Shown here: in pieces, positions 34,691 through 46,677 of the stretch
Numbering within the stretch: position 1 is the stretch's first letter
Layout of the letters: every line of letters starts with the position of its first letter
NCBI RefSeq assembly: GCF_013377495.2
Contig: NC_066396.1
Location: 4,330,501 to 4,394,500, forward strand
Length of the DNA: 64,000 nt
Origin: Cygnus atratus
Lineage: Eukaryota > Chordata > Aves > Anseriformes > Anatidae
Direction of reading: 5' to 3'
Position numbers and translations under genes: made by a program
The notes under the pieces: model-generated
Databases searched by the model: none
What the model was told of the DNA's origin: nothing
Seen by the model: only the letters and a program-made list of their open reading frames with translations

Positions 34691-37600
34691 CCTTTGGTAA
34701 AACACGAGAGAAAATGCAGCCCACCCACTTCCATGTCCTCGGGATGTAATAGCTTGCTGTGCCTCACAGAAAACATCCTCTTCCTGACGTACCCTGACTT
34801 GGAAAAGGCCTGGAAATGGAGGGCTGAAGCCTCTCCTGGCCTGCACCAAGGCAGGGCCAGGCTGCTTCTGCACAGATCCCGGCCTTGCCAGGATCTTGCA
34901 CAGATCCCATCCTAAGCGGGATGTCAAAACTACATATCTGCTGAAGCACATAACAGTCCACTGTGTCTCCTCATGCTACTTCTTCCAGCATTAGATTTAC
35001 TATTTGCTCTCCCCTGCCAGACACATCCAGGTCACCCCAAAATAATTCTTCTGCAGCATGGTAACCAGAGATCTTGCGGCTGCAGCAGGTTGTGTTTCAC
35101 TTGCTGAAATGAATAGTGGGGGCTGTCCACTTAAAAGCACGGGCAACTTGGTTGAAAGTAATGCAGCAAAATCTCTTTTATTCCTGGCGTGTCCTTCTGG
35201 GTTGCTGTCTGATCCCATTGGTCCTAATGTTTAGGTGTTAACATTCCCTGCTGGGTAAGCACCACCCTAAGAGGCAAACAAGCCCCGGTTTAGTATACCT
35301 AAATCCTGAGATGAGCTAGCAGAAGATACTAGAGCTGTCAGTAGGATGAGAGTGAACAGGGCCTGTCAGAAACCTGTACCTTGGTGCCTTTCACAGAAAT
35401 TCATTATTTATTCACTTGGGAAAATGTAATATACCACAGCTCTATAGGTTTCGGCAAGGGGCTCTTGACTTGAACAGAGTTTCTATGGCAGCAGAAATGA
35501 GACCAGCACCAAGAATAGTAGGCTTTTTCAAGAAAACAGAAAGATTTACCTTTATTTACTTTTTTTTGGTTTATAACACCCTAAAAATACTTCAAACTTA
35601 GTGCCTGACTCAATTTGTAGCTTGCGCTCTTATTAAAAGATAAAGCAGCAAAAGATAAAAAAAAAAAAGATAAAGCTAGCTTCAGCAGCTAGCCATTTTG
35701 GACCAGGACCCTGCTCTTTCATCTGTTAGTAGAAGTGTAACTTAACCTCTGTAATTTTATCACTTCTCACCAAACTTAGTCAAATTTTCTCTTGATGTTC
35801 AGTTTACACGAAGTGCTCAGTGGGTAATAATCCCATCCTTCCTTAAAAAAATAAAAATAAAAAAAAATACACATATGGAAGCTAGTAGCTTTTGTAACTG
35901 CAAAGGAGTTTGAGCAACATAATCCAGTACATGCTAATCTGTAGACTAAAAAAATAAAGCATGAATCCTCTTATCATTACGGAAATGTTTTTAGTGACAA
36001 GCTCATGAGTTTCAGTCCTCAAGCTTAGGCAGTTGTGGATAGGCCTACAAGCAGGATACATCCCATTTACCAGCAGTTGAAGTGCACTATCCAGAGAGCA
36101 GAGGAGATGGCACTGTGTGCTTTCACCTGTCTTGTCAGACCTGTACATCCCCACACTTGCAGATATGCTTACTCCTCTTTACAGTTTTATTCTGGTATAC
36201 AACCCTTGCATGTGAAAAGGAGAAGCATTTTATATCAGTCTCCCGATGAATAACTCCCTACTCTGGAAGCAGTACCCAGTTGCAGAATCCATCCCTCTAG
36301 GACTCTTTTAATTTAACTACTAGATGTCTCACTCTGCCTCTCTGTTCCCTCTGAACTTCTCTCCAAATCTATACACTGCTTCCAGCCCGAAGGCAGAAGG
36401 AGATACCATAACCAAATCAAGTACTTAATAAAATAACAATAAAAATCCAAACTAATCTATAGAAAATTTAAAATAAATAGGGAAAAAAATGGAGAAACCT
36501 ATCAATTGAAAAAAAGGATGGTTGCTTACAGGGTGTGGTACCCTTTTATTCCAAATGCACCTTTATTCCAGAGGTAACGCACACACAGCTTGTCAGGAAT
36601 CTGGCTTGCAAATCAAAGTTAATACTACAACGCCCCCTCTTTAAATCATTCTCAGATCCATCTGTGTAATGGCTCCTTAAGTGTAATTCTCTATTAAGAG
36701 GCTTTATCTGGAGAGATAAGCAGCTGGTTCCCATGTCACTAATTGCTGTCTGCTGTGATTTTAAAACATCTGCACCATTGTGCTCTTCATTTTCATATTC
36801 TAATCACCCTGAAACTTGAAAAAGGTACATCATTGATTGTTTCTGTGGGTTAATTAGTACACAGTCTCCTTGTAGAGACAATTTAAAGACAGTCAGAACC
36901 TCAATCAGCAAGTTTGTTTTAAAAATTAATAACATCGGGAGCGTCTGTGGGGATTGGCATCCAGTGACACACCAGAGCGTGCTCTGGGGACATACCATCC
37001 TTTGTTATCTTCTTCGTAGACTGGAAATAAAATTATTAAAAAAAAAAAAAAAAAGAAGACGAAAAAGAGGAAAGGCTTTCCTAAATGCATAATGTCACTT
37101 AGAATCGGAGTCTTGGGAAGTGTTTACTTTTATCTCAGGGCCACCCCTGCCTCTCGAGCAGGCAAGAATCTCAGCGAAACATTGCTCAATAACTCTGTGT
37201 GATCTAGGATCCTGTAATGCATTTTTGGTAGCAAACTGGGCAACAAGGAGCTGACATCTCATTGGAAAACAATGGGGTGAGGTTGTGACCACTTCAATAT
37301 GTGCAGGCGTGTTGTCTGCTTGCCACCTGGGTTGTCTGGATGCTGGGACATGAGGTTGTTCCCAAGCTATGCAGAGAAGGTATTTAGCTCAGGCACACCA
37401 CTCTGCTAAGGTGGCTGTGTTGTATGCAAACTGGACCTTCCTTGCACCTAGCTAATTTAGAGCAAAGGTAGGTGGTGCCTAATAAAAGGTCAGACTGAGA
37501 TTTTCCAAGACTGAATGAATAAATTTGGCTGCACTGAGAGTAAGTGGAAAATGCAATGGGCACCTGCTTTCTGAAAACAAAAACAAAAACAAAAAAAACA

Positions 37601-39422
37601 CAGATGCTGCTATCATCCTTCGCATGGATTTCTAAAAAGCAGGAGAAACTTCAGGTAATTTGTTCCTCTTGAAAAGCTTTCTTTTCAGTTTCTGCTTCCT
37701 AGACATGCATCACGTTACTGGGAAAGAAAACCCTTTGAGAGGAAGAAAAAACCTGAGATATCCTTCTCCAATGCATGAATAAATAATCCTAGCTCAGCTC
37801 ATACTTTCACTCAAAACTGAAACTGAGCATTTCCTCCTGTGTCCCATTGGGACAGCTGAAAACCACTCACTTGTAGCCCATAATTTGAATTCCAGGTTGG
37901 AGATATTTCTCATCTTTTGGTGAGCGCACTGAGCCTTCCTGGGGTAGCATTGCTCTGTAAATAAAAGATGCCAAGTGTAGGAGACTCCATGTTCAGGGGA
38001 ACTTAACTCTGGCCTGATGACTTAACACTTGAGCTTGTGATCAGTTTATAGCAGGGGTCTGTGATCAAGTCAGGTCAGTTTGTAATAGCAAGCGTCTGAA
38101 ATGGTTTCAGGAAGTCCTTTAGGTCCTTGGTGACTCTAACCAGTGAGGAGGGATCACAAAACTGGCATATGACACCTGCTAGAAGGGCAAACAGCAGTAG
38201 TGTCTTGTAAGAAACCCCACTGAAGCTAGTTCAAAACCAATGTAGGGATTTTAATTCCAATGGAAATATGAGTAGAAAACGTGTCAACAGGCACTAACAT
38301 GAAATTCATCATTATCATCATTATCATCCCAAAGAAAGGGGATTTCTCAGAGCAGTGTATCAAATTCATGAACTCCCAGAGTTCACTCCTTCCCTGAAAC
38401 CCTGGGCCTTCAACAGCGCAAAGCCCAAACACCACCACACTCTCAGGAGCGAGGATCATTCGTTAGAAATTGACAGAGAGGCAGGAATTAACACAAAGCT
38501 GCAGGGGGACTACTTGAGAGCAAGACACAGCATGGGGTAGGAGTGGGTTAATTAAAAGCAAAGCATCACCTGTTTGTGTCCATTCACTGAACACAAACAT
38601 CACAGACTGTGGTGCAAGTTGACACAAATCAGGAGCAGCTTCAATGAAGCTGCTGGGGGTCCCTCCAGATTTGCACTGACATTGCCACACAGCTCTGTCT
38701 TCCCCGAAATATTTGTGTAATCATATCAATACAGAGAGGGTAAACTCCCAAGGAAATGATGGTCCCGTTATTTGCTGCTGTGCCATAAGCACCTTTTTGT
38801 TCATGCTGTGGGCATCGTCAAGATAAATTAATAAAAATATCAATAAAACAGATGATGTTGCAAGGGCTTTTGCATTACGTATCCTTAAGGAAAAGATAAA
38901 ACAATGCAAAGAGATTACTGAATAGTCCAAAGATGCTCACACAGTTGCAAATCTTAATTTTTCATGCATTTCTGCTAAAGCATCACGATTTGCTAAATAA
39001 CTCACAAATTTCACAGTTATTCCAAATTAATTTTGCTACTGCTTTGAACCAGATAATTTGCACACTAATTCAGTCTTCAGCTGCATTTAAGACACTTCCA
39101 ATTTCCAAACCAAGGGACTGAGGATTTTTTTGGGGAAAATGCAACAACTTGGTGAATTTATAAAGGTAGGATTTGGATCTGTGGGCTGATCCACTCCTTA
39201 CTCATGGGACAGGCCCATCTCTACACATATTTTCTTTATCAGATGTTTAAACAACTCTTTTCAGGGCTTTGTATTAAGCACTGAGTCTGGGAAAACTCTA
39301 GACAATGGGATTTTTCTGTCATCTCCAACAAAGAGCCCATCACCACTGACATAACAATGCAGTTTAAATATCATGTACAAGCATAACACAGTTTGCTGCC
39401 CCAGTTTAGGCAGAGAGAACAA

Positions 39423-39527
39423 TTCGGAGACCAGCTAAGGTGGACTACAATTGGACTAACACAGTTTTGGCAAATTTCGGAGACCAGCTAAGGTGGACTA
39501 CAATTGGACTAACACAGTTTTGGCAAA
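39423..39527. repeat. two-copy perfect tandem duplication, 53-bp period
   Basis: Bases 39423-39474 and 39476-39527 are identical over 52 bases (starting TTCGGAGACCAGCTAAGG and ending GTTTTGGCAAA). One base between them gives a 53-bp period. The identity suggests a recent replication slippage or unequal exchange. The unit does not resemble any repeat family I know. Confidence 0.97.
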
Positions 39528-39737
39528 ATAACCCTGGTTCGATCTTTGCTTGGCCTCAAGCCAGCGCAAAGAGTTTTAAGTGAGCATTTCAGCTGGACAT
39601 TATGTCCACAAAGCCAAGGCTCACAGTGCAAAATGCCTTGCTAAGCTGCTTTGCTTTCATTTGTCCAAAAGCCTTGTTAAATGAACTTAATGGCATCAGT
39701 GATATAAGGGCTTTATCTTCGATACAGAAGAAATATA

Positions 39738-39786
39738 CATAAATATATTTTAGATTTTATATATTTATATTTTTATATATAAAATG
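39738..39786. repeat. AT-only low-complexity tract
   Basis: ATATA/TTTATATATTTAT runs form an almost pure A+T stretch. There are similar short TA runs near 62560-62590, 63123-63135 and 63980-63992. Confidence 0.85.
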
Positions 39787-40109
39787 TGTTTTCATCCCTT
39801 CAGAAGTGCCATAGCCACCTACTCCTCCTGGTGTGCAAGCACAGTTTTCTACCTCAGCCTGCTCTTCCCTTCAAGCCTTTGAGGGCAATGTATAGCTCTA
39901 CAGTGACTTGGCCAAAATCAAATAGCAGAAGGATCCCAGGATTGATGGGGTCCTGCTGGCCCTGCAAAAATGCGAGCAGTAAGAAGTATTCATCTCTGAA
40001 AGGTCTGCGGTGGTGTCCAGGACGTTAATGCTTTGGCACGTCTTGGGTTACTAAATTGGAAATAAGGATGTGAGCAGCTGTGCGCTGCAAGTTTCTGCTA
40101 TATTTTTTT

Positions 40110-40470
40110 AAAAGCCCGCAGCACTTAATTTGCATTGAAAGATTTCTTTTATCCTTCATTTATTATAGGAATTGCAGTTTTACCCTGAATGCTTTTCATT
40201 TATTTATTTATTTCCAAGGAGTGGGGGAATTATAGATGGCTTTTCCATTGAGGCCAGTGCTTCTTTCCACTAGAGTTAAATAATTTGATTATAAATTGAG
40301 TCCTTAAATGTCAAGGAGATGCTGAATTCACCTGAAAACAGGCATTTAGAGAAGCTCATAAAAGCTGTGAGCTCCAGTCAGTTAGCTCATCATTCTTTTA
40401 GCATGCACTTCATTTAGCAGTTACTGACCGCCAGATTAATTCTTTCAAAGCATCCTGATTGCAACTAAAG
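40110..40470. promoter_or_regulatory. candidate conserved non-coding element with octamer motif
   Basis: An AT-rich, repeat-free stretch containing an exact octamer ATTTGCAT (40128-40135, the POU-factor site) and several ATTA/TAAT homeodomain cores. It looks like the developmental enhancers typical of large regulatory introns, but conservation cannot be seen from one sequence. Confidence 0.28.
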
Positions 40471-41940
40471 TCTAGCATGAAGTATTGCATGTGCTACAGC
40501 ATTAGCACAAAGTCCAGAAATCTGCCAGAACATCTATTTGGCGTAGCTGGGTAAAATCTCATGAAAATTCACAGCAGAGTTCAAATATACTGAAGAAGAG
40601 GCATGTTCTCCCACCTCTTTACGTCATGGGATGAGTCCTGCACCACCAATGTCGAGACAACATCAGCTGTGCCTTCAGCAAATTCACCCTGAAAAAATGA
40701 ACTTGATCTGCAGCAAGATGTGGGTGGCTCATTTCTTCTGGAAGATCTGCCTAAACAGGTCACACATGACAAATTTCTATCTCCAGGGAAGACAGGTTTG
40801 AAGAAAGACACCCAGGAATACACCGGGATGTCTGAGGCCAGGAGGATTCCAATATCCCCCTGCAAATCCTCTTTCAAGACTATAAAAGCAATTTTGGGTG
40901 GCACCACCATCACAGGCAGCCCTGGCTAAACCTGAACACCCTCCTACAAGGACCAATCTTACCATTCCCTGTATTTGGCTCCTTGAGGTGCCTCGTCCTT
41001 CTGGACCCTTTCACCAACTACCCTACTGCACCCTTAGCAAAGGCTTTCCCACCAGGGGAAATTCGACCAGCCTATCACTACAGTTTTGGATCAACAAAAA
41101 ATAATCATATGACACAAATGTTTTGGTGGCAATGCTAGTTGGGGTGATGAGCGACGCCACATTTCTGAGGGCATTGCTGTGCTTTTTCACAACGACATGC
41201 ATCTCTGCTTTGATGTTCATCTCTCAGCTCTCCTTCTTCCCCTCCCTCCCCAGCTATGGCAAAATCACCTTTACTAATAAACCTCCAGCTTGAATAGCAG
41301 GTTTTATTTAGTGTGCTATAAAAACAGTCATTTCTCAGATCATAAAAGGGGCTCAACTGGACTGCATCATTTTGCTGAAGTGAGTTTTCTGGTGGAGCTA
41401 TTCTCCCTTCTAAATGCCACAGTCCCCCACTACCAGTATTTATGTACCAAAATGAAACACAATTTTCTGTATTTTATTAAGTGTGAATCTCCAGTGGAAA
41501 CCCATTTGGGAGCTGAACCAAAGATTTAATTGTCCCTTGATTTTATACTTTCAAGACTTTCTCAGCTGTTTTCACAACAACAGCTCCAGACTAACTATGC
41601 TTTTATTAAGGTATAGCAGCATTCCTTAAAGGCCCTGGCCAAGGTTAGGTTTGATTTCCACAAATATAAATCAACAGCAGCACAGACTGAAAAAAGAGAG
41701 GGTTGGGAACAGCCATCTAGAAAAGAGGCTTGCAAGGCATCCCAAGCATGACTTTGTGCTTAAATGGCCTCCCAAACTCCTCTGGCACCTCCCCTAAGAA
41801 ATCAAGGATAAAATTCAGCCCACTGAGTCCACAGCCTTTCACCCAGGACTTTGAATGGACAAGTGGAAAAACATTTAATGCAGATTCAGGCCTGGGATTA
41901 GCATCCAGAACAGCAAAACTTGTAGCTCTCCTGGCTCAGG

Positions 41941-42240
41941 GTTTGGCTTATTATTTGGCTTGGGTTGGAAGGGACCTCAAAGACCACCCAGATCCAACCC
42001 CTCTGCCATGGGCAGGGGATGCCACTCACTAGTTGCCCAGGGCCTCATCCAGCCTGGCCTTGAACACCTCCAGGGATTGGACATCCAAAGCTTCTCTTTG
42101 TAAACCTGTCCATCCAAAGCAACCTGTGCCAGTTCCTCACCACCCTCTGACTGATGAATTTTCTCCTAACCTCTAAGCTAAACCTACCCTCTTTTAGTTT
42201 AAAACCATTCCCCCTCGTCCTGTCATTATCTGATTGAGCA
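41941..42240 (-). mobile_element. CR1 LINE 3' end, antisense fragment
   Basis: Reading plus, the segment contains the hallmark reverse complement of the CR1 3' region: GGGTTGGAAGGGACCTC, then a run close to CCAACCCCTCTGCCATGGGC, GGCCTTGAACACCTCCAGGG, TCCAGTTCCTCACCACCCTC-like sequence, and finally AAACCATTCCCCCTCGTCCTG. The element is therefore inserted in minus orientation, the same strand as SETBP1, with its 3' tail near 41941. The terminal 8-bp ATTCTATG-type repeats are degraded. It is a short 5'-truncated copy, as is usual for avian CR1. Divergence is moderate. Confidence 0.93.
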
Positions 42241-42663
42241 ACATTATCCTGTGCAGAAGATCTGGGCTGAAGAAACCCTTCAGTTCTTGAACCTATAAAA
42301 AATGCAGTGATTTCTCATACATGCCCTGTTTAGGAGTGTAGCCGTTGAGACTAAACAGAGTGATGATATGGTACCGGCAGTGCTTCAGAGCATTGCTCTT
42401 TTAATTGCCCTTGTTCTACTAAATCACCTAAATACATTTCTTCTCTCTACCCGTGTTGATGAAGCAGAACCATTCCCAGCCCTGTTATTACTTCCTCTTA
42501 AGTGCTGACTGTGTGCTCGAGTTGAGTAACTCTATAAAAATACTGACACTGAAGATACAATCCCCTATCCAAGCATCCTGGCACACAGGGTTAATCAGAA
42601 GCAGGCAATATGTGTTTCACACATCAAAATGGCTTTGTCCATTGCCGAGGGAGCACAGTTATG

Positions 42664-42697
42664 TCTCTCTCTCTCTCTCTTTTTTTTTTTTTTTTTT
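42664..42697. repeat. (CT)n followed by poly-T
   Basis: Eight CT units lead into an 18-base T run, a compound pyrimidine tract. Confidence 0.92.
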
Positions 42698-43069
42698 CCA
42701 AAAATGTAGCTTATTCTGAAGGACTGGCTCTGGCAGATTTGGCAGAAGATAAGTGTTTCCAAGAGGTAGTGGAGGAGAGAGGGAGATGAGCTAAAGCACA
42801 GGTGTTAGTGGTGTTATAAGCATCTGGGATGCACAACAAAGGGACTTAAAATACATGGGGACAAGAGTGCCACAGAAGACCCTTCAGTTTAGCAGACAGA
42901 TGCAGGGTTTGAAGCCAAAGCTACCAACACTGAGATGGAAAGATGGCCCACATTTTTAATAGGGAGCATAAATAACCCAGCTTATCATAGCAATGGATTC
43001 TCAATTATTGAAGTTTCTTGTAAATCAAGGCTGGGTGTTTTTCAAACAGATATTCATTAGTGCTTGACA

Positions 43070-43186
43070 GCTATTGGACTTGTAACAGGAATACATTTAG
43101 GCAAATCCCCTGGTATGAGTCATGCAGGAGGTTTGAATAAGTGATCACAATGGCTCTTTCTACCCTTAAAAATCTGTGACCATATA
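43070..43186 (+). mobile_element. old CR1/L3-type LINE 3' tail
   Basis: The segment has GTGATCACAATGGCTCTTTC, then TACCCTTAAAAATCTGTGAC. This closely resembles the conserved 3' end of ancient sauropsid CR1/L3 elements, which reads GATGATCACAATGGTCCCTT and continues with a CTGGCCTTAAAATCTATGA-type tail. Upstream bases (TTTAGGCAAATCCCCTGG) are consistent but more decayed. Only a 3' stub remains. Confidence 0.65.
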
Positions 43187-43902
43187 TCCTCTCTATATCC
43201 TCAAGTGTTTTGTCCAACCAAGTGTTAAGCAATTCCAGCAATGTGTCTTCAAGCCCTTCGTCTGGGAGGCTATATCCCAGGGTAATAAATCTCACTGCTC
43301 AGAACCTTTTCTGTCTTCCCCTGGAATCGTTTCTATCCCTCGACACACCTCAGTTCTGGATTCATCCCAGCAATTCTTCCTCATCCTTGGCACCAAAAAG
43401 AATATTTCACATTTTTTAACAATTCATTTCACTTGCCATATTCCCTGCTGCTATAAAGCGGCGTGTCCCATGGTACAGCAGAGCTGATTTACTAGGAAGG
43501 CCCTATACATCTCGACAAGCCTGGGGAGATGTGGTTCCCCCAGAGTGAGGACGGGCAGCGCTGGACTGCACATAGCTCGAGCGAAGCAAACACCTTGCTC
43601 TCAATGCACTCAGGCTACCAATGTGGCACAGGGAAAGCTGTGGTGATGCCTGCAGTGATCCCTCTGTGCTGGCTGAGCATGGGCACACGTGGACTTTTGA
43701 GAGGCACATAAATGTGAAATATGCCTCCAGACTGACCCTGTCCTCACCAGTAGGGCTGAGCCGAGACTTGGCCCTGAGCCTCAAGAGCAGGCACCAAGCA
43801 TGATATCCAGTCTGCATCTAAGTCCCACAGACATCATTAAAACTGCACAAAACATCAAAAAGACATGAGGAATGCTGGAGTCAGTTTTAGGCATTGGCTG
43901 CC

Positions 43903-43925
43903 TTTTTTTTTTTTTTTTTTTTTTT
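43903..43925. repeat. poly-T tract (23 bases)
   Basis: A homopolymer of 23 T. No adjacent retrocopy or SINE body could be recognised on the minus strand to explain it as a poly-A tail. Confidence 0.9.
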
Positions 43926-45344
43926 CCCTTAATACAGAAAAACATATTGATTTGGCTTAAATTTCTCTGCTGTTCTGTATGCAGCAACACAGTCTCAAAC
44001 AAGAGCCCAACTGCAACCCCCTGAGCTGCTGGAGGTCCTTGCCTGTGTCCAAATGTCACACTCAGTGTGCAGTGGTGTTTTTGTGGGGAAGCAGGGTACA
44101 AAAAAGAGCAAAAGCTAAATCTCGAACCACTGAATGAAAAGGTTGCATACACTGAAGTCATTGGTACAGGGACTATTTACTGAATGCTTTAAACATACTT
44201 CAGATCAGAAAAAAAGATCTATTTCACTGAAGGTGAAGTATTTACTTATTATTTTCAATTAGGATTTGTTTTCATGTTCTTTTTTTTTTTCTTCCTTTGT
44301 TCTGTTTTTCACTAGGCAATGCACTTATTCCTGCATATTCTGCCTTTAAGGATTTCTCTCAAGGATTCACGTATATCTATTTTCTGCAATCTAACAGAAA
44401 AACCTTCTGAAAACAGAGCAGATTCATCACCCACCCTGCACACGACCTTATCAGCAGTTGCGATGGGTGGCCCCTGTGGAATACTATGGAAAGGGCAAAG
44501 TTGGAAAATGTGCACTTTAAAGTGCCAGAGGCTTTAGATCAGTGTGCAGCGCTTGTAATTTCTGCTGCTGCAGACTGCTCTGCTTGTTAGGGATATCAGA
44601 GAATTTGGGTTTTCCCTGACATGAGATTTATTACAGTGATTTTTTTTTTTTATTATTATTATTTTTTTCTTCCTCCTGGAATAGGTAAGGCACAATTGAT
44701 GGTACCAAATTCCTGTATGTATAACATCTCCAGTGATGAAGAGAGGAGAGAAACAAGGCTTCCTGGCAATCTCTTCCTGACATGTAACTTATTTTGGATT
44801 TACTTTTACGGATCAAATGTTTACTTAAAGAGAAGCCAGTGTAGTATACAAAGACTAGGATTCAGTAGATGAAGTATAATAAAAAAAATTATCCTAAATC
44901 CTTTCTGCCCCTTCCAGAAACATATTTAGGTTTGTCCTCAGTGGAGACGGACAAGGACTCATGTGGATGGACTGCACCAATGGGTATTAAAAATGAGGTT
45001 TTTAGTCTCATCAAAATACATGCTCCCATCTGGGAGCAAATATATCCTTGCAAATATATCCAGAATAGGCAATCTTTTCTACTGGCCTGCATGCCATTCT
45101 CTACCAGGAACTGCTGATGGACTCTTTGTACAAATACTACTTCAGTGAGTAAGAACATTGTATGTTACGTGTGGGAGGGGGTATATAAAGCAATGAATAA
45201 ATGAATTACAAAAGTTTATTGCATGTATTTTCCATTGTGCTCTTCCGAATGACATCCATCACATCATTTGCAAGAAGCAAAAAGACCTTGTTCTTATCTA
45301 AAGTTTATCCTAAATAAATACCAAAGCACCTCCTGGAAGATAGA

Positions 45345-45440
45345 GGATTATTCTGAGCACTATGGATAGAAATACTGAGGCACAGTGATTTGCCCAAGGT
45401 CTTTCCACATTCTTCAGAAGAATTTAGTTTTCCTGACCCT
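45345..45440 (-). mobile_element. MIR-like SINE fragment, antisense
   Basis: GAAATACTGAGGCACAGTGA followed by TTTGCCCAAGGTCTTTCC matches the reverse complement of the MIR core: GAAACTGAGGCACAGAGAGG, then TTAAGTGACTTGCCCAAGGT. The following AGTTTTCCTGACCCTCAC fits the more variable part. It is short and decayed. Confidence 0.65.
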
Positions 45441-46190
45441 CACTTTTTTCAGTGCCCATGGAGATTCCCAAGACCAAGGTCCCAAGTCCATTTTCCCAAG
45501 GCACTTCACAATCTAGATGAACGTGACTTCAAATAAATGAACGTCTACCTGGACAAAGAGAATAAGATGGACCTTCCACTACCAGCATGAGATAGGCAAT
45601 ACAGTGTCAACTAAAACTGTAAGAAAAAAAGGAAACTGGAATTCCAGTGCTGATGTTTCCTGTATGCTGTGTATTTCTTCTCTGGTTTATAGGCAAATCA
45701 GTGGGAAAACGTTTTTAAATATTGAAAATATATTTAAAAATGCACTTGTAGGGCAAATACAGTCTGTGTTTGTTTGCACTTTTTTATGTTATCACAAAAA
45801 TCATGTCCCTCTGGCAAGGAGCTGAAGTGCAAACAGATCCTTTGCTACGGGGTCTGTGTGTGTAAGTGTGGGTGGGAAAATTGAAAGGCTCTGGTCTGGC
45901 TACAATGACGCCTTCCCGTCAGAAGTGACCATCAGTATCACAGCTGCGACTGCGATCACTGATCTGCAAAGCAGAACAAACGTGGGGCTGTGCGTCAGTG
46001 CAGCACGCAGCCCTTCACAGACAGCCTGTGGGGATTCGTGGATGTCTCAGATGTACAGGGATATCATTTCTACACTGCAAACATTACCCACAAGAGATGC
46101 TTTTTAAGTCCTTTAGCTTTGTGGTGATATCAAAATGGATTATTCCGGCATCTGCGATCGCAGCCACATGCAGTGCTCTACCTGCCTGCC

Positions 46191-46224
46191 TGTGTGCATG
46201 TGTCTGTGCACGTGTGTGTGTGTT
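46191..46224. repeat. TG-rich imperfect microsatellite
   Basis: An interrupted TG/GTGTGC tract ending TGTGTGTGTG. Potential length polymorphism, but short. Confidence 0.8.
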
Positions 46225-46654
46225 CCTGGGTGTTTACTTTTAAGATGGATATTTTTCTCAAGGAAACAAACTGCAGGCTGTGGGGAAGATCCCCAGTTGT
46301 CCACCTTGGAGGTAATTACACCAGGACAAGCTATCAGGTCTACCCATTTCTCATCAAGCAAAGGACAAGGTCACAGGCAAGCAGTGACCTCGTGTTTCTG
46401 CTGCTCAAACTCCCAGCAACCCACAAGCAACTTAAATTAGAACATGTGCAATGTAATTAGATTTCCTTCCCTTGCAGACTTGTCGTACTTCTCCGGTTTG
46501 AAAAGGAGGGGACACTTCAGGCAGAGCTCAGCAGAGCTGGCTGCTGCTTACTGGGGTTTTACTTAGAGGAAAGAAGGAAAAAAGGCTGTGATTAAAGCAA
46601 AGCCTTTGTGCTTTCAGCTCCCGTCCTCTAGAAACAGTTTCCAGTTAGGAACCA

Positions 46655-46677
46655 AAATAAATAAATAAATAAATAAT
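46655..46677. repeat. (AAAT)n microsatellite
   Basis: Five to six AAAT units in an A-rich stretch. Confidence 0.92.

Noticed and set aside
34439..34951. 170-codon minus-strand frame and 136-codon plus-strand frame
   Set aside because: They overlap on opposite strands in a CpG-enriched patch where stops are rarer; no domain, splice context or family similarity.
37690..37760. Possible preceding SETBP1 exon (minus-strand reading S-K-G-F-L-S-Q resembling K-G-F-Q-P-Q)
   Set aside because: The CAG is followed by TAACG instead of a GT donor, and the upstream residues do not match; the resemblance is chance.
39485..39560. tRNA-like B box (GGTTCGATC) downstream of an A-box-like AGCTAAGGTGG
   Set aside because: The putative T-stem (CCCTG/CTTTG) does not pair and no acceptor stem can be formed, so no tRNA gene or clear tRNA-derived SINE is supported.
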